Part shown: piece by piece, positions 15,243-23,959 of the stretch | Layout: the number at the start of each line of letters is the position of its first letter | How positions within the stretch are numbered: position 1 is the first letter of the stretch | Position numbers and translations under genes: made by a program | Origin: Pseudomonadota bacterium | Lineage (GTDB): Bacteria; Desulfobacterota; Desulfobacteria; Desulfobacterales; JAHIVH01 | Length of the DNA: 64,000 bases | Reading direction: 5' to 3' | Assembly: GCA_018816735.1 (NCBI GenBank) | Contig: JAHIVH010000073.1 | Span: forward strand, 1-64,000 | The notes under the pieces: model-generated | Told to the model about the DNA's origin: nothing | The model's input: the letters and a program-made list of their open reading frames with translations, nothing else | The model's database searches: none

Positions 15243-16355
15243 ATGAAAACACATATTGCATATTTTATTGACCAGCTTGGCATTGGCGGCACTGAGAGAC
15301 AATTGAAATTTCTAATTGAAGGTTTTGATCGGTCCCGGTTTGATATTACGCTTTTTTTGCTGAGAGGTGAGAAAGAACATCCGTTTAAACCTCAAAATGT
15401 TCAGATTGAAATGCTTGACGTCCATTCGCTTTTTAGTTTTAAAGGGCTCCACAAACTGTTTCAAACAGCACGCCTATTGAAAAAACATAATTGCCGGATT
15501 GTTCAGACCTTTTTTCAGGATGCAACTATATTTGGCATATTGGCTGCGAAATTATCCGGCGCAAAAACAATTGTTTCTATAAGAGACTTGCTGTTCTGGT
15601 CAACACCCTTGTACTCATTCGCCCATCGAATAGTTACGTTAATGGCAGATACTGTTCTGGTAAATTCTTTTGCGATAAAAAACCATATTGCCCCTTTAAT
15701 TCTCAATAAAAAAATTCATGTCATACATAATGGCATTTGCTTTGACCCGTTAGCAGAAGATGGGAATATTACACAATATGATATTCACAAAGAATTTGGA
15801 TTTGAAAATCATCTTCCTGTAATTATTCTGGTCTCAAATTGCAACCGGACCGTTAAAAGAGTAGATATCCTTATTGAAAGCATTCCGCGTGTAGTACAAA
15901 AAATACCTGCATTTTTTTTAATCGTTGGTGATGGCCATCTTAAACCGGCTTTGGAAAAAAGAGCAGAGGATTTAAATATTCAAAAATATGTCAAATTTGC
16001 AGGGCACCGGCAGGATGTGGATTCGCTCCTCAGAGGATCTAACATTGCTTTGAATACTTCCGATTCAGAAGGGTTCTCAAATTCTGTAATGGAGGCGATG
16101 AAAGAAGGCATTCCTGTCATTGCGAGCAATGTGGACGGAAATAAAGAACTCATTGAAAATGAAAAAACGGGGTTATTGTTTGAGAAAGGAAACCATAATG
16201 ATCTTTCAGAGAAGATATTACGTCTATTGTCTGATCGGAAATTTGCCATTAGCCTCGGTAATAATGGAAAAATAAAAATTAAAGAGCAATTTGATATTGC
16301 ACATATCATTCAACAACATTCAATTTTTTATGAATCCTTGGCAGGCAACAGGTAA
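15243..16355 (+). CDS. Family 4 glycosyltransferase
   Basis: A 370-residue GT-B enzyme: FIDQLGIGGTERQLKFL at the N-terminus, VIHNGI at the domain junction, LIVGDGHLKPALE, and SEGFSNSVMEAMKEGIP as the E-x7-E donor site. It lies in the EPS operon 17 bp after the asparagine-synthase-like gene and 4 bp before the amidotransferase start. In contrast to the glycosyltransferase at 11011, its hinge has no repeat insert. Confidence 0.88.
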   Translation: MKTHIAYFIDQLGIGGTERQLKFLIEGFDRSRFDITLFLLRGEKEHPFKPQNVQIEMLDVHSLFSFKGLHKLFQTARLLKKHNCRIVQTFFQDATIFGILAAKLSGAKTIVSIRDLLFWSTPLYSFAHRIVTLMADTVLVNSFAIKNHIAPLILNKKIHVIHNGICFDPLAEDGNITQYDIHKEFGFENHLPVIILVSNCNRTVKRVDILIESIPRVVQKIPAFFLIVGDGHLKPALEKRAEDLNIQKYVKFAGHRQDVDSLLRGSNIALNTSDSEGFSNSVMEAMKEGIPVIASNVDGNKELIENEKTGLLFEKGNHNDLSEKILRLLSDRKFAISLGNNGKIKIKEQFDIAHIIQQHSIFYESLAGNR

Positions 16356-16359
16356 ATTT

Positions 16360-18228
16360 ATGTGCGGCATAACCGGACTGATTAATAGCAATAAAGATAA
16401 ACATATATCAGAGTCAATTCTGCAGAAGATGTGCGATGTGATATATCATCGCGGGCCCGATGAAGGCGGTTTATGGATTAATAAAAACGTCGGCATTGGA
16501 ATGCGGAGGCTTAAAATTATTGACCTGGTTTCAGGTTCTCAGCCCATGCACAATGAGGATAAAACGGTCTGGATTGTTTTTAATGGAGAAATCTATAACT
16601 TTCAGGAACTCAGAGACGACCTGATCAAAAAGGGGCATCTGTTTTCATCCAAATCCGACACAGAAGCCATCCTGCATCTTTATGAGGAGTATGGTGAAAA
16701 TTGTGTAGAGCATCTTCGGGGGATGTTTGCATTTGCAATTTATGATTTAAAGGATGAAACTCTTTTTATCGCAAGGGACCGGCTTGGTATAAAACCATTA
16801 TTTTATATGGAATTAAATGGTAGTTTTCTATTTGGCTCTGAAATCAAATCACTTCTTGCCCACCCGGATGTGAAATGTGCCATCCATCACCCCTCATTAG
16901 TTACATATGTTGCCTATGGATATGTCCCTGATCCGGAAACCATGATAGAAGGCATGCAAAAACTTCCTCCCGGGCACACTCTCGTTTATAAACGAGGCAG
17001 GGCGACTGTAAAAAAATATTGGGATGTTGTTTTTAATCATGACAATGTGTTTGAAGAAGAATACTATATCGAACGTATTTTACATTATTTGAATGAAGCC
17101 GTTCGAATCAGGCTCATCAGTGATGTGCCTCTGGGCGCATTTTTAAGCGGTGGGGTTGATTCAAGTATGGTCGTGGCATTAATGGCCAAGAATATGAGTG
17201 AGCCTGTAAAAACGTTTTCAATCGGATTTGAAAACCAGACGTATAATGAGCTTGAATTTGCAAGGATTGTTTCCAAAAAATACGGTACCGATCATCATGA
17301 GGAAATCGTAAAACCTGATGCAGAAGCGGTGATAAATGAATTAATGTTCCAGTTTGACGAGCCATTTGCAGATTCGTCTGCAATCCCTACATACTATGTA
17401 TCAAAAATGACCCGTAAACATGTTACCGTTTCTTTATCTGGCGACGGCGGAGATGAGTTGTTTGCCGGTTATGACAGATACTTTCCCGGTTCATTGTATA
17501 AGCGGGCATCTGCAATACCTCAACGGCTGAGAAAATGGGTATTTTTAAATATCGCTTCATGGATGCCTGAATGGTTTCCGGGAATAAATACATTGAGACA
17601 TCTGGCTTGCGATGAAACCGGGAGATATTTACGCAGTATTTCAAAAGGAATTGCCACCACACATGATGCGGTTTTCAGTGATGAATTGATGGCAATCCTT
17701 GCGACAACAGATCCCACGCCGGTAATGCGCAACTATCTTCGTACCGTTTCAAATTTTAGTATGCTCACGAAACAACAATACCTTGACCTCAAGACGTATT
17801 TGCCGGGAGACATTCTTACAAAGGTGGATAGAATGAGTATGCTTGTTTCTCTTGAAGCACGCGTGCCGTTTCTGGATCATAAATTTGTTGAATTTGCAGC
17901 AACAATTCCACCTGAAGTGCTTATAAAGAATAATGATCCGAAGTATTTACTTAAAAAAACCGCAGAGCGGCTTCTGCCCAGAGAAGTCATATACAGGCCG
18001 AAGAGGGGTTTTGCCGTGCCCATTGAAGACTGGTTACGGGAAGAATGGAAAGAGATATCTGAAGATTTGGTACTGAGCAAAAATTCATACGTCCAGCGTT
18101 TTTTTAACCCAAAATTTGTTAACCGAATGTTTTCCGAGCATAAACTGAAAAGAAGAAATCACGATTACCTGATTTGGACCTTAATGGTACTTGAAATGTG
18201 GTGCAGGGATAAACTTCCAGACACCTGA
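16360..18228 (+). CDS. Amidotransferase 1, exosortase A system-associated (AsnB-type)
   Basis: A 622-residue glutamine-dependent asparagine-synthase-type enzyme. Cys2 of MCGITGLI is the glutaminase nucleophile, and YHRGPDEGG and FNGEIYN complete the N-terminal site. SGGVDSSM (about 263-270) is the ATP pyrophosphatase loop, and SGDGGDELFAGY and ARVPFLDH follow. The start at 16360 is chosen because Cys must be residue 2 after Met removal; longer in-frame ATGs are upstream. This matches the TIGR03108 family that marks exosortase-A EPS loci and probably amidates a uronic-type sugar carboxylate. Confidence 0.9.
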   Translation: MCGITGLINSNKDKHISESILQKMCDVIYHRGPDEGGLWINKNVGIGMRRLKIIDLVSGSQPMHNEDKTVWIVFNGEIYNFQELRDDLIKKGHLFSSKSDTEAILHLYEEYGENCVEHLRGMFAFAIYDLKDETLFIARDRLGIKPLFYMELNGSFLFGSEIKSLLAHPDVKCAIHHPSLVTYVAYGYVPDPETMIEGMQKLPPGHTLVYKRGRATVKKYWDVVFNHDNVFEEEYYIERILHYLNEAVRIRLISDVPLGAFLSGGVDSSMVVALMAKNMSEPVKTFSIGFENQTYNELEFARIVSKKYGTDHHEEIVKPDAEAVINELMFQFDEPFADSSAIPTYYVSKMTRKHVTVSLSGDGGDELFAGYDRYFPGSLYKRASAIPQRLRKWVFLNIASWMPEWFPGINTLRHLACDETGRYLRSISKGIATTHDAVFSDELMAILATTDPTPVMRNYLRTVSNFSMLTKQQYLDLKTYLPGDILTKVDRMSMLVSLEARVPFLDHKFVEFAATIPPEVLIKNNDPKYLLKKTAERLLPREVIYRPKRGFAVPIEDWLREEWKEISEDLVLSKNSYVQRFFNPKFVNRMFSEHKLKRRNHDYLIWTLMVLEMWCRDKLPDT

Positions 18229-18256
18229 TAAGCCTATCTGGTATTTGATACCACCC

Positions 18257-18292
18257 AAACTCAACAAACTCAACAAACCCAATGAACCCGTT
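18257..18292 (+). repeat. 9-bp tandem array E, 4 units
   Basis: AAACTCAAC, AAACTCAAC, AAACCCAAT, GAACCCGTT in register, ending 8 bp before the ATG of the MBOAT gene. Same family as arrays A to D. Confidence 0.8.
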
Positions 18293-18300
18293 AAACTCTT

Positions 18301-19770
18301 ATGCTTTTTAATTCATTAAAATTTCTAATTTTTTTCCCGATAGTTTGTCTATTATATTATAGCATCTCTCATCGTTACAGGTGGGTTCTTCTCCTTACGG
18401 CCAGTTATTACTTTTACATGTGCTGGAAGATTGAATATGTCGTGCTTATACTGATTACAACCTGCATTACATATATTACGGCTATAAAAATACATCAGGA
18501 AGAACAAAAGAAAAAGAAAAGGCTATATTTATTTACCTGTATTGCCTCTAATCTTCTTATTCTGTTTGTATTTAAATATTTCAATTTTTTTAATAATTCC
18601 TTAAAAATTCTGTCGGAACATTTTAATCTATTGTACAACATCCCTTTACTCCATCTGCTTCTGCCGGTTGGTATATCCTTTTATACATTCCAGTCGTTGA
18701 GTTATTCAATTGACGTATATCTGGAAAAGAAAGTGCCGGAAAAGCATTTTGGTATTTTCGCACTTTATGTATCCTTCTTCCCTCAGCTTGTTGCAGGGCC
18801 AATAGAACGTTCGACAAAACTGTTGCCACAATTTTATAATCAAGTCCAATTTGACTATAAAAAAATTACGGGTGGTTTGCAGCTGATGGCATGGGGCTTT
18901 TTTAAAAAGATGGTCATTGCAGACCGGCTGGCAATGCTGGTCGATCAAGTTTACAACCATGCATCTGATTACACGGGGCTCCCTTTGATTCTTGGGACCT
19001 ATTTTTTTGCTTTTCAGATTTACTGTGATTTTTCAGGATATTCAGATATCGCAATTGGGGCAGCCAGGGTCCTAGGCTTTGAATTGACCAATAATTTTAA
19101 TTTTCCATACTTTGCAAAAGATATCAGTGATTTTTGGAGAAGATGGCATATCACGCTAACGACGTGGTTCAGGGATTACCTGTATATTCCCCTGGGAGGC
19201 AATAGAGTAAGCCGAAAACGATGGTACTACAATATCTTAATTGTCTTTCTGCTGAGCGGATTATGGCACGGCGCAGCCTGGACGTTCGTAATATGGGGTT
19301 TTTTGCATGGTGTTTTTATTGTTGTAACAAGAATTTTTCAGGAACGTAAAGCAAGCAGCGCAAATTCAAAAGTTGCGCAAGAGCCAGGGCGTTTAAGAAA
19401 TTTTATTAATGTCGTAATCACGTTCCACCTGGTCACCTTTTTGTGGATATTTTTTAGGGCCAATTCTTTAAATGACGCATATTACATTATTTGCAATTTA
19501 TTTAATTTTAACGGTGTCAATAATATTTTATGGCAGATATTGCATGATTCCAAGGCATATCTGGGTATGAACATGTATGAATTGATTATATCCGTTCTTT
19601 TAATCTGTTTTCTGATTATTGCCGAATTATCAAATTATCGTTATGATGCGCTTGGCAAATTGATGGAAAAACCATTGTGCATCAGATGGTCCTATTATTA
19701 TTTTATTGTCTACCTTATTTTAATTTTTGGTAAATTTTCGATAAACAGCTTTATATATTTTCAGTTTTAA
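18301..19770 (+). CDS. MBOAT family membrane O-acyltransferase (AlgI/DltB-like)
   Basis: A 489-residue polytopic protein with about ten membrane helices. The MBOAT core is present: GISFYTFQSLSYSIDVY, QLVAGPIER, FCDFSGYSDIAIG, DFWRRWHITLTTWFRDYLY, and the catalytic His323 in SGLWHGAAW. Such enzymes pass acyl groups, usually acetyl, across the inner membrane to polysaccharide. The next gene encodes an SGNH-type exported partner, as in alginate and cellulose acetylation systems. It probably O-acetylates the EPS. Confidence 0.93.
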   Translation: MLFNSLKFLIFFPIVCLLYYSISHRYRWVLLLTASYYFYMCWKIEYVVLILITTCITYITAIKIHQEEQKKKKRLYLFTCIASNLLILFVFKYFNFFNNSLKILSEHFNLLYNIPLLHLLLPVGISFYTFQSLSYSIDVYLEKKVPEKHFGIFALYVSFFPQLVAGPIERSTKLLPQFYNQVQFDYKKITGGLQLMAWGFFKKMVIADRLAMLVDQVYNHASDYTGLPLILGTYFFAFQIYCDFSGYSDIAIGAARVLGFELTNNFNFPYFAKDISDFWRRWHITLTTWFRDYLYIPLGGNRVSRKRWYYNILIVFLLSGLWHGAAWTFVIWGFLHGVFIVVTRIFQERKASSANSKVAQEPGRLRNFINVVITFHLVTFLWIFFRANSLNDAYYIICNLFNFNGVNNILWQILHDSKAYLGMNMYELIISVLLICFLIIAELSNYRYDALGKLMEKPLCIRWSYYYFIVYLILIFGKFSINSFIYFQF

Positions 19771-19820
19771 ATAGTAGTGCTGGCAGTACATAACCTTAAT
19801 TATCAAGTTAAAGAACTCAA

Positions 19821-20783
19821 TTGAAAACATTTTTTATTAGAGGTTTGATATTTATTGCTTTTGGTTATGCATTTCTTTTTTTCTTCTATAATTATTTTCT
19901 TACCGGCCATGACGATGAAAAATATCTCATAAAAAAATATCTGAAAAATAAGGATAAAATTGCGGCTATTGCTATCGGTACATCTCACATCTGGGGGCTG
20001 AATTTCAAAAGTATCGGCCTCGAAGGAATTGCATTGGGCGTTGGCGGTAGAGATCTGACAGAATGCAAATATATCCTCAAATTTCTGCTGGATCAAAAAA
20101 ACAATAGTGTGAAAAAAGTTTTTATTTCTATAGGCTATTTTTCATTATACCAGGATAATTATTCCCCGGACGGAACGGTGTCAGATACAAGGGCATTTAT
20201 GTATAATAACATTCCTTCCTGGAAAATGGTAAGCCATGATTATAAAAATTATATTTTGGGTAAATTTTTACCGTTCATACAATCTGATCATTGGAGAATC
20301 ATTGCCATTAAATTTTTTAAAAAGCTGCATTTCAAGTTTATGAATATCAATACGCCCGAAGAGCATTTTAAAGATACGGTTATCGAAGGTCATTCAAAAA
20401 TGATTCCACTGAAAGAAGTGGAGGCAAGAGTAGAATCGCAGCATCAAATTCATAAAAGAGCGTTGAAGAACAACGACTATTATACTAAGGCGCATTCATT
20501 GGAAGTATTAAAAGAGATTATTTCGATGTTAAAAAAGGATAATATAGAATTAATTTTGTTTACGCCCCCCTACTATTACAAATATACCGAGCTTTATAAT
20601 AAAGAATACATCGATGAAATGAAATCAGAGATGAAACACATCGTTGATAGGTATGGCGTAAAATATCTGGATTTTTCTTTGGATCCGGAATTTATTTATA
20701 ACCCCAATTATTTCGAGGACTCTGATCATATTAATCTGGAAGCATCCAAAAGGTTGGGAGAAAAGATCCATTCTGTATTGTAA
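19821..20783 (+). CDS. DltD/SGNH-like exported acyl-transfer partner of MBOAT
   Basis: A 320-residue protein with an N-terminal membrane anchor (about 5-27). The SGNH-type site has Ser55 in GTSHIWG and D300-x2-His303 in DSDHIN, followed by LGEKI near the C-terminus. Together with the upstream MBOAT gene this forms a two-component polymer acylation system in which the SGNH protein carries out the periplasmic transfer. The start is TTG with only a weak ribosome site. Confidence 0.8.
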   Translation: MKTFFIRGLIFIAFGYAFLFFFYNYFLTGHDDEKYLIKKYLKNKDKIAAIAIGTSHIWGLNFKSIGLEGIALGVGGRDLTECKYILKFLLDQKNNSVKKVFISIGYFSLYQDNYSPDGTVSDTRAFMYNNIPSWKMVSHDYKNYILGKFLPFIQSDHWRIIAIKFFKKLHFKFMNINTPEEHFKDTVIEGHSKMIPLKEVEARVESQHQIHKRALKNNDYYTKAHSLEVLKEIISMLKKDNIELILFTPPYYYKYTELYNKEYIDEMKSEMKHIVDRYGVKYLDFSLDPEFIYNPNYFEDSDHINLEASKRLGEKIHSVL

Positions 20784-20795
20784 TTGGAGAATATC

Positions 20796-21932
20796 GTGAA
20801 AATGCATTTCCCACCGAAACAAAATATATTGATTTTAAGTCAGAATCAAAAATTCTCAATCAACGTGATTAAATGTTTGCGTTACAGCGCACATAATTAT
20901 TTCCTCGCAGGAATTGAGCATAATCATAAAAAAATTAAGAAAAGCATCATATTTAAAAAGTTTATTCCAACAGTCTCCGATTTTACAGAATTAAGTGGAG
21001 AAGACAATAAAGTTGTTTTGCAGCTACTGTCCGTAATCGATGAAGAAAATATCGACATTGTTACACCAAGTGATTTTGAAAGTCTTAAGTTTTTAAGTGT
21101 TTATAAAAGTGTTCTCGAAAAAACAACAACAGTTATTCCACTTCCGGATATAAAACTGATAGGACATCTAGATAATAAAGCAAGTTGTATCAAGTTTCTG
21201 GAAAATACGAATGTGATACTTCCCAAGACAATTATCATGGGTGATCATAATAATTTTGATTTCCAGTTGTTGAAAACCATCGGATTCCCATTGATTGCCA
21301 AATCAGCTCTCGGTGCGGGCGGTGTAGGCATTACGAAAATAAAAAATCAGGGAGAACTCGATAAATACTTAGATAAATGCAAGCAAGATAAACTGAAAGA
21401 AGAGATAATTATTCAGGAATATATAGAAGGTATAGACTATTGTTTCTATGGATATGCGATTAATGGCATGGTTAAAGCATGGACCTTATTCCGATATGTC
21501 GAATTTGATCAAAATCAATCAAAGGGTTTGTTTGCAGAATTTACAAATGATGAAAAAGTGATAGAAACTTGTCGGGAAATTATATCTTATTGTAACTATA
21601 CGGGGCCAATTACGATAGATTTCCGAAAGGAGCTGAAAACAGGTCTCTCCTATTTTATTGAGATCAACCCTCGTTTTGGGTATAATTCATCATTTTCAAT
21701 TATCGATGGTATCAATTTTTTTGAAGTTGGTTTCGAACTGTCGGTGAATGAGAATTTTGAAACCAAACCAGGTTGCAATGCATTATGGAGTTGCAGTTTG
21801 AAAAGACTGTTTTCAGCTCCAATAAGAAAATTTGATTTAAAATCGATCTATTATATTTTTTGGGTTGGTCTGCCTCAGGTGATATTTCTATTAAAGCAAA
21901 ATCGAGTGCTAATAAAAAAAATAAAGTCATGA
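20796..21932 (+). CDS. ATP-grasp ligase, carbamoyl-phosphate-synthase-like
   Basis: A 378-residue ATP-grasp protein: FPLIAKSALGAGGVGI (lysine and Gly-rich loop), EEIIIQEYIEGIDY, and the metal-binding FIEINPRFGYNSS. Such enzymes join a carboxylate and an amine; in EPS loci they may attach amino acids or amides to sugars. GTG 20796 is preferred over TTG 20784 because TGGAGA is then correctly spaced upstream. The next gene overlaps by 4 bp (ATGA), so it is probably a functional partner. Confidence 0.82.
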   Translation: MKMHFPPKQNILILSQNQKFSINVIKCLRYSAHNYFLAGIEHNHKKIKKSIIFKKFIPTVSDFTELSGEDNKVVLQLLSVIDEENIDIVTPSDFESLKFLSVYKSVLEKTTTVIPLPDIKLIGHLDNKASCIKFLENTNVILPKTIIMGDHNNFDFQLLKTIGFPLIAKSALGAGGVGITKIKNQGELDKYLDKCKQDKLKEEIIIQEYIEGIDYCFYGYAINGMVKAWTLFRYVEFDQNQSKGLFAEFTNDEKVIETCREIISYCNYTGPITIDFRKELKTGLSYFIEINPRFGYNSSFSIIDGINFFEVGFELSVNENFETKPGCNALWSCSLKRLFSAPIRKFDLKSIYYIFWVGLPQVIFLLKQNRVLIKKIKS

Positions 21933-22930
21933 ATATAACATACCGTTTGTTTAATATAGATGAGGAAAATAAAAGCAAATTATTTGATTTATATAGAAAT
22001 GTCTATGGGGATGCCGCCATTTACATGAATCGGTGGGCGTGGGAAGTCGAACAACATCCAGATATCAAAGATATTAAAATATTCATAGCAGAATGTGAAA
22101 ATTTAATCGTTGGCGCATCAATGCGAATTCCTTTAAAAATCAAAGCCAACGATAAAGTTTTGAATTCAGCATTCAGCATTAACTCAATGGTCCATTCGGA
22201 TTTTCGTGGCAAGGGGATAATACAGAATTTATATACAATGTCCTTTAACTATTATCCGGTTTTATATTCAAAAAGCACGGCTCCCGGCATGTATAAAATT
22301 CTTATTAAAATGGGGTACCGAATTGTAGAACCCGATACGGTCTTAACGTCTATTCTCTCTATTACGGGTTGGTCTTTGTGGCGTTTGGGCTGGTATAAGC
22401 CAGAAATCAGAATTGATGATATAATGATCGATCAGAAAAAAGGTTTTAATGAAATTGAAAAATTTGGAGCGGAATTTGATGAATTCTGGGATAGTGTATC
22501 TCCCCAATACCCGAATATAGTAGTAAAGAATGCTGCTTTCATGAATTGGCGCTATTTTCGTATCCCTCAAAAAAAATATAGAATATTTTACAAAAAATCA
22601 AATGGCCGAATAACGGTTATGGCTGTATTAGGGCAGAGCGGGACCACAGCAAAAATAGTAGATATTTTATGGGATAGGGGAAAAAGAGATGAGTTATTAG
22701 TTACCATTGACTATATCAAAAAGATTTGCAGGAAATGTGGATTTTTAAAAGTTTTATGCTGGACGCCAATGGTGGAATTAAGGGATTCATTAAAAAAAAA
22801 GAGGTTTATCGATAGTGGAGAAAGAGACAATTTAAATGTCATGATCAATAACGACGCATTTGAATCTTTTTCTGTTGGTTCAGATTTTCATTTTGTTCTG
22901 GGTGATGGCGATTCCGAATATTTAAGTTAG
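21929..22930 (+). CDS. GNAT family N-acyltransferase
   Basis: A 333-residue protein. SMVHSDFRGKGIIQNLY is the acetyl-CoA pyrophosphate-binding loop (R/Q-x-x-G-x-G/A) of GNAT enzymes. PNIVVKNAAFMNWRYF in the second half resembles FemAB- and EPS-associated GNATs. It overlaps the ATP-grasp gene by 4 bp; the start at 21929 is preferred over an in-frame codon at 21860 that lies deep in that gene. Acylation of an amino-sugar precursor or peptide-like group is inferred. Confidence 0.78.
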   Translation: MNITYRLFNIDEENKSKLFDLYRNVYGDAAIYMNRWAWEVEQHPDIKDIKIFIAECENLIVGASMRIPLKIKANDKVLNSAFSINSMVHSDFRGKGIIQNLYTMSFNYYPVLYSKSTAPGMYKILIKMGYRIVEPDTVLTSILSITGWSLWRLGWYKPEIRIDDIMIDQKKGFNEIEKFGAEFDEFWDSVSPQYPNIVVKNAAFMNWRYFRIPQKKYRIFYKKSNGRITVMAVLGQSGTTAKIVDILWDRGKRDELLVTIDYIKKICRKCGFLKVLCWTPMVELRDSLKKKRFIDSGERDNLNVMINNDAFESFSVGSDFHFVLGDGDSEYLS

Positions 22931-22936
22931 AAATTG

Positions 22937-23959
22937 ATGGTAAATAAACAAAAAATTAAAAATTTTCTGATCGGCTTGCCGGGGTTTTATAAAACCGCAT
23001 GCACTCTTGCAAAAAGAATCAACCCCAGAATACTTGTATATCATAGATTTTGCGACCAATCTGATCCAGCACCGTATAAAATAGATGGAAAGACTTTCAA
23101 GTGGCAGCTAAATCAGATTGTAAAAAAATTTCAGATTATATCTTTAAACGAATACATAGAATTCATCACTGAAAATAGAGAGATACCTGAGAATCTTGTC
23201 ATAATCACTGTCGATGATGGTTATTTTGATTTTTATCAAATTGCCTATCCAATAATAAAAGATATGAATATAAAGGTGACGCTGTTCTCAACAGTCAATT
23301 TCATCGACAAAAAAATATGGATGTGGCCGGATCGAATCACCTATGCATTGGAAAAAACAAATAGGAAGCAATTCGTCTTTTCCTTTGAAAAGAAAAGATT
23401 TATTTGTGATCTTTCAAGTATAGATTCTACCTTGATTTCATGGAAAGCCTTTTCCGATTATTGCATAAAGGTTGAAGATAAAAAAAAGTGGGATTTAATC
23501 GGGGAACTTGAGAAATACCTTGATATGGACACACCGAACATTCCCCTGCCAGAGTATTCATCAGTAACATGGAAACAGCTGGCAGAAATGAATGCCCATG
23601 GAGTCGAAATAGGCTCTCATACAATTAATCACCCTATTCTTTCAAAAATATCAGAAGAAGATCTTTATCAGGAAGTTCATTTGTCTAAAAAAATTCTTGA
23701 AGAAAAACTTGATTGTGAAGTTAAAACGTTCTGTTACCCCAATAGCTACCCCGGCGATATCAATGATGCAGTAATTGAACAGGTAAAAGCTGCAGGTTAT
23801 AAGGGGGCCGTTTTTGGGGGGCTTCCCAGTAGCCTCACAGATCTTTATACACTCCCCAGAATAGGTGTTGAAAGGGATAGCAATAAATTCTTGTGGAAAT
23901 TTACCGGAATGGAATATGTCATTCCTTATTTAAAGAAATCAATTCACTATTCAAAATGA
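22937..23959 (+). CDS. Polysaccharide deacetylase (second, NodB fold)
   Basis: A 340-residue esterase. ILVYHRF opens the domain, IITVDDGYFDFY is motif 1 (metal Asp pair), GSHTINH is motif 2 (two His), and CYPNSYPGD is motif 3. It is a different subgroup from the VEDW enzyme at 2369 and resembles XrtA-locus and PgaB-like deacetylases without a signal peptide. The ATG at 22937 lies 6 bp after the GNAT stop; the next glycosyltransferase starts in an ATGA overlap. Confidence 0.87.
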   Translation: MVNKQKIKNFLIGLPGFYKTACTLAKRINPRILVYHRFCDQSDPAPYKIDGKTFKWQLNQIVKKFQIISLNEYIEFITENREIPENLVIITVDDGYFDFYQIAYPIIKDMNIKVTLFSTVNFIDKKIWMWPDRITYALEKTNRKQFVFSFEKKRFICDLSSIDSTLISWKAFSDYCIKVEDKKKWDLIGELEKYLDMDTPNIPLPEYSSVTWKQLAEMNAHGVEIGSHTINHPILSKISEEDLYQEVHLSKKILEEKLDCEVKTFCYPNSYPGDINDAVIEQVKAAGYKGAVFGGLPSSLTDLYTLPRIGVERDSNKFLWKFTGMEYVIPYLKKSIHYSK

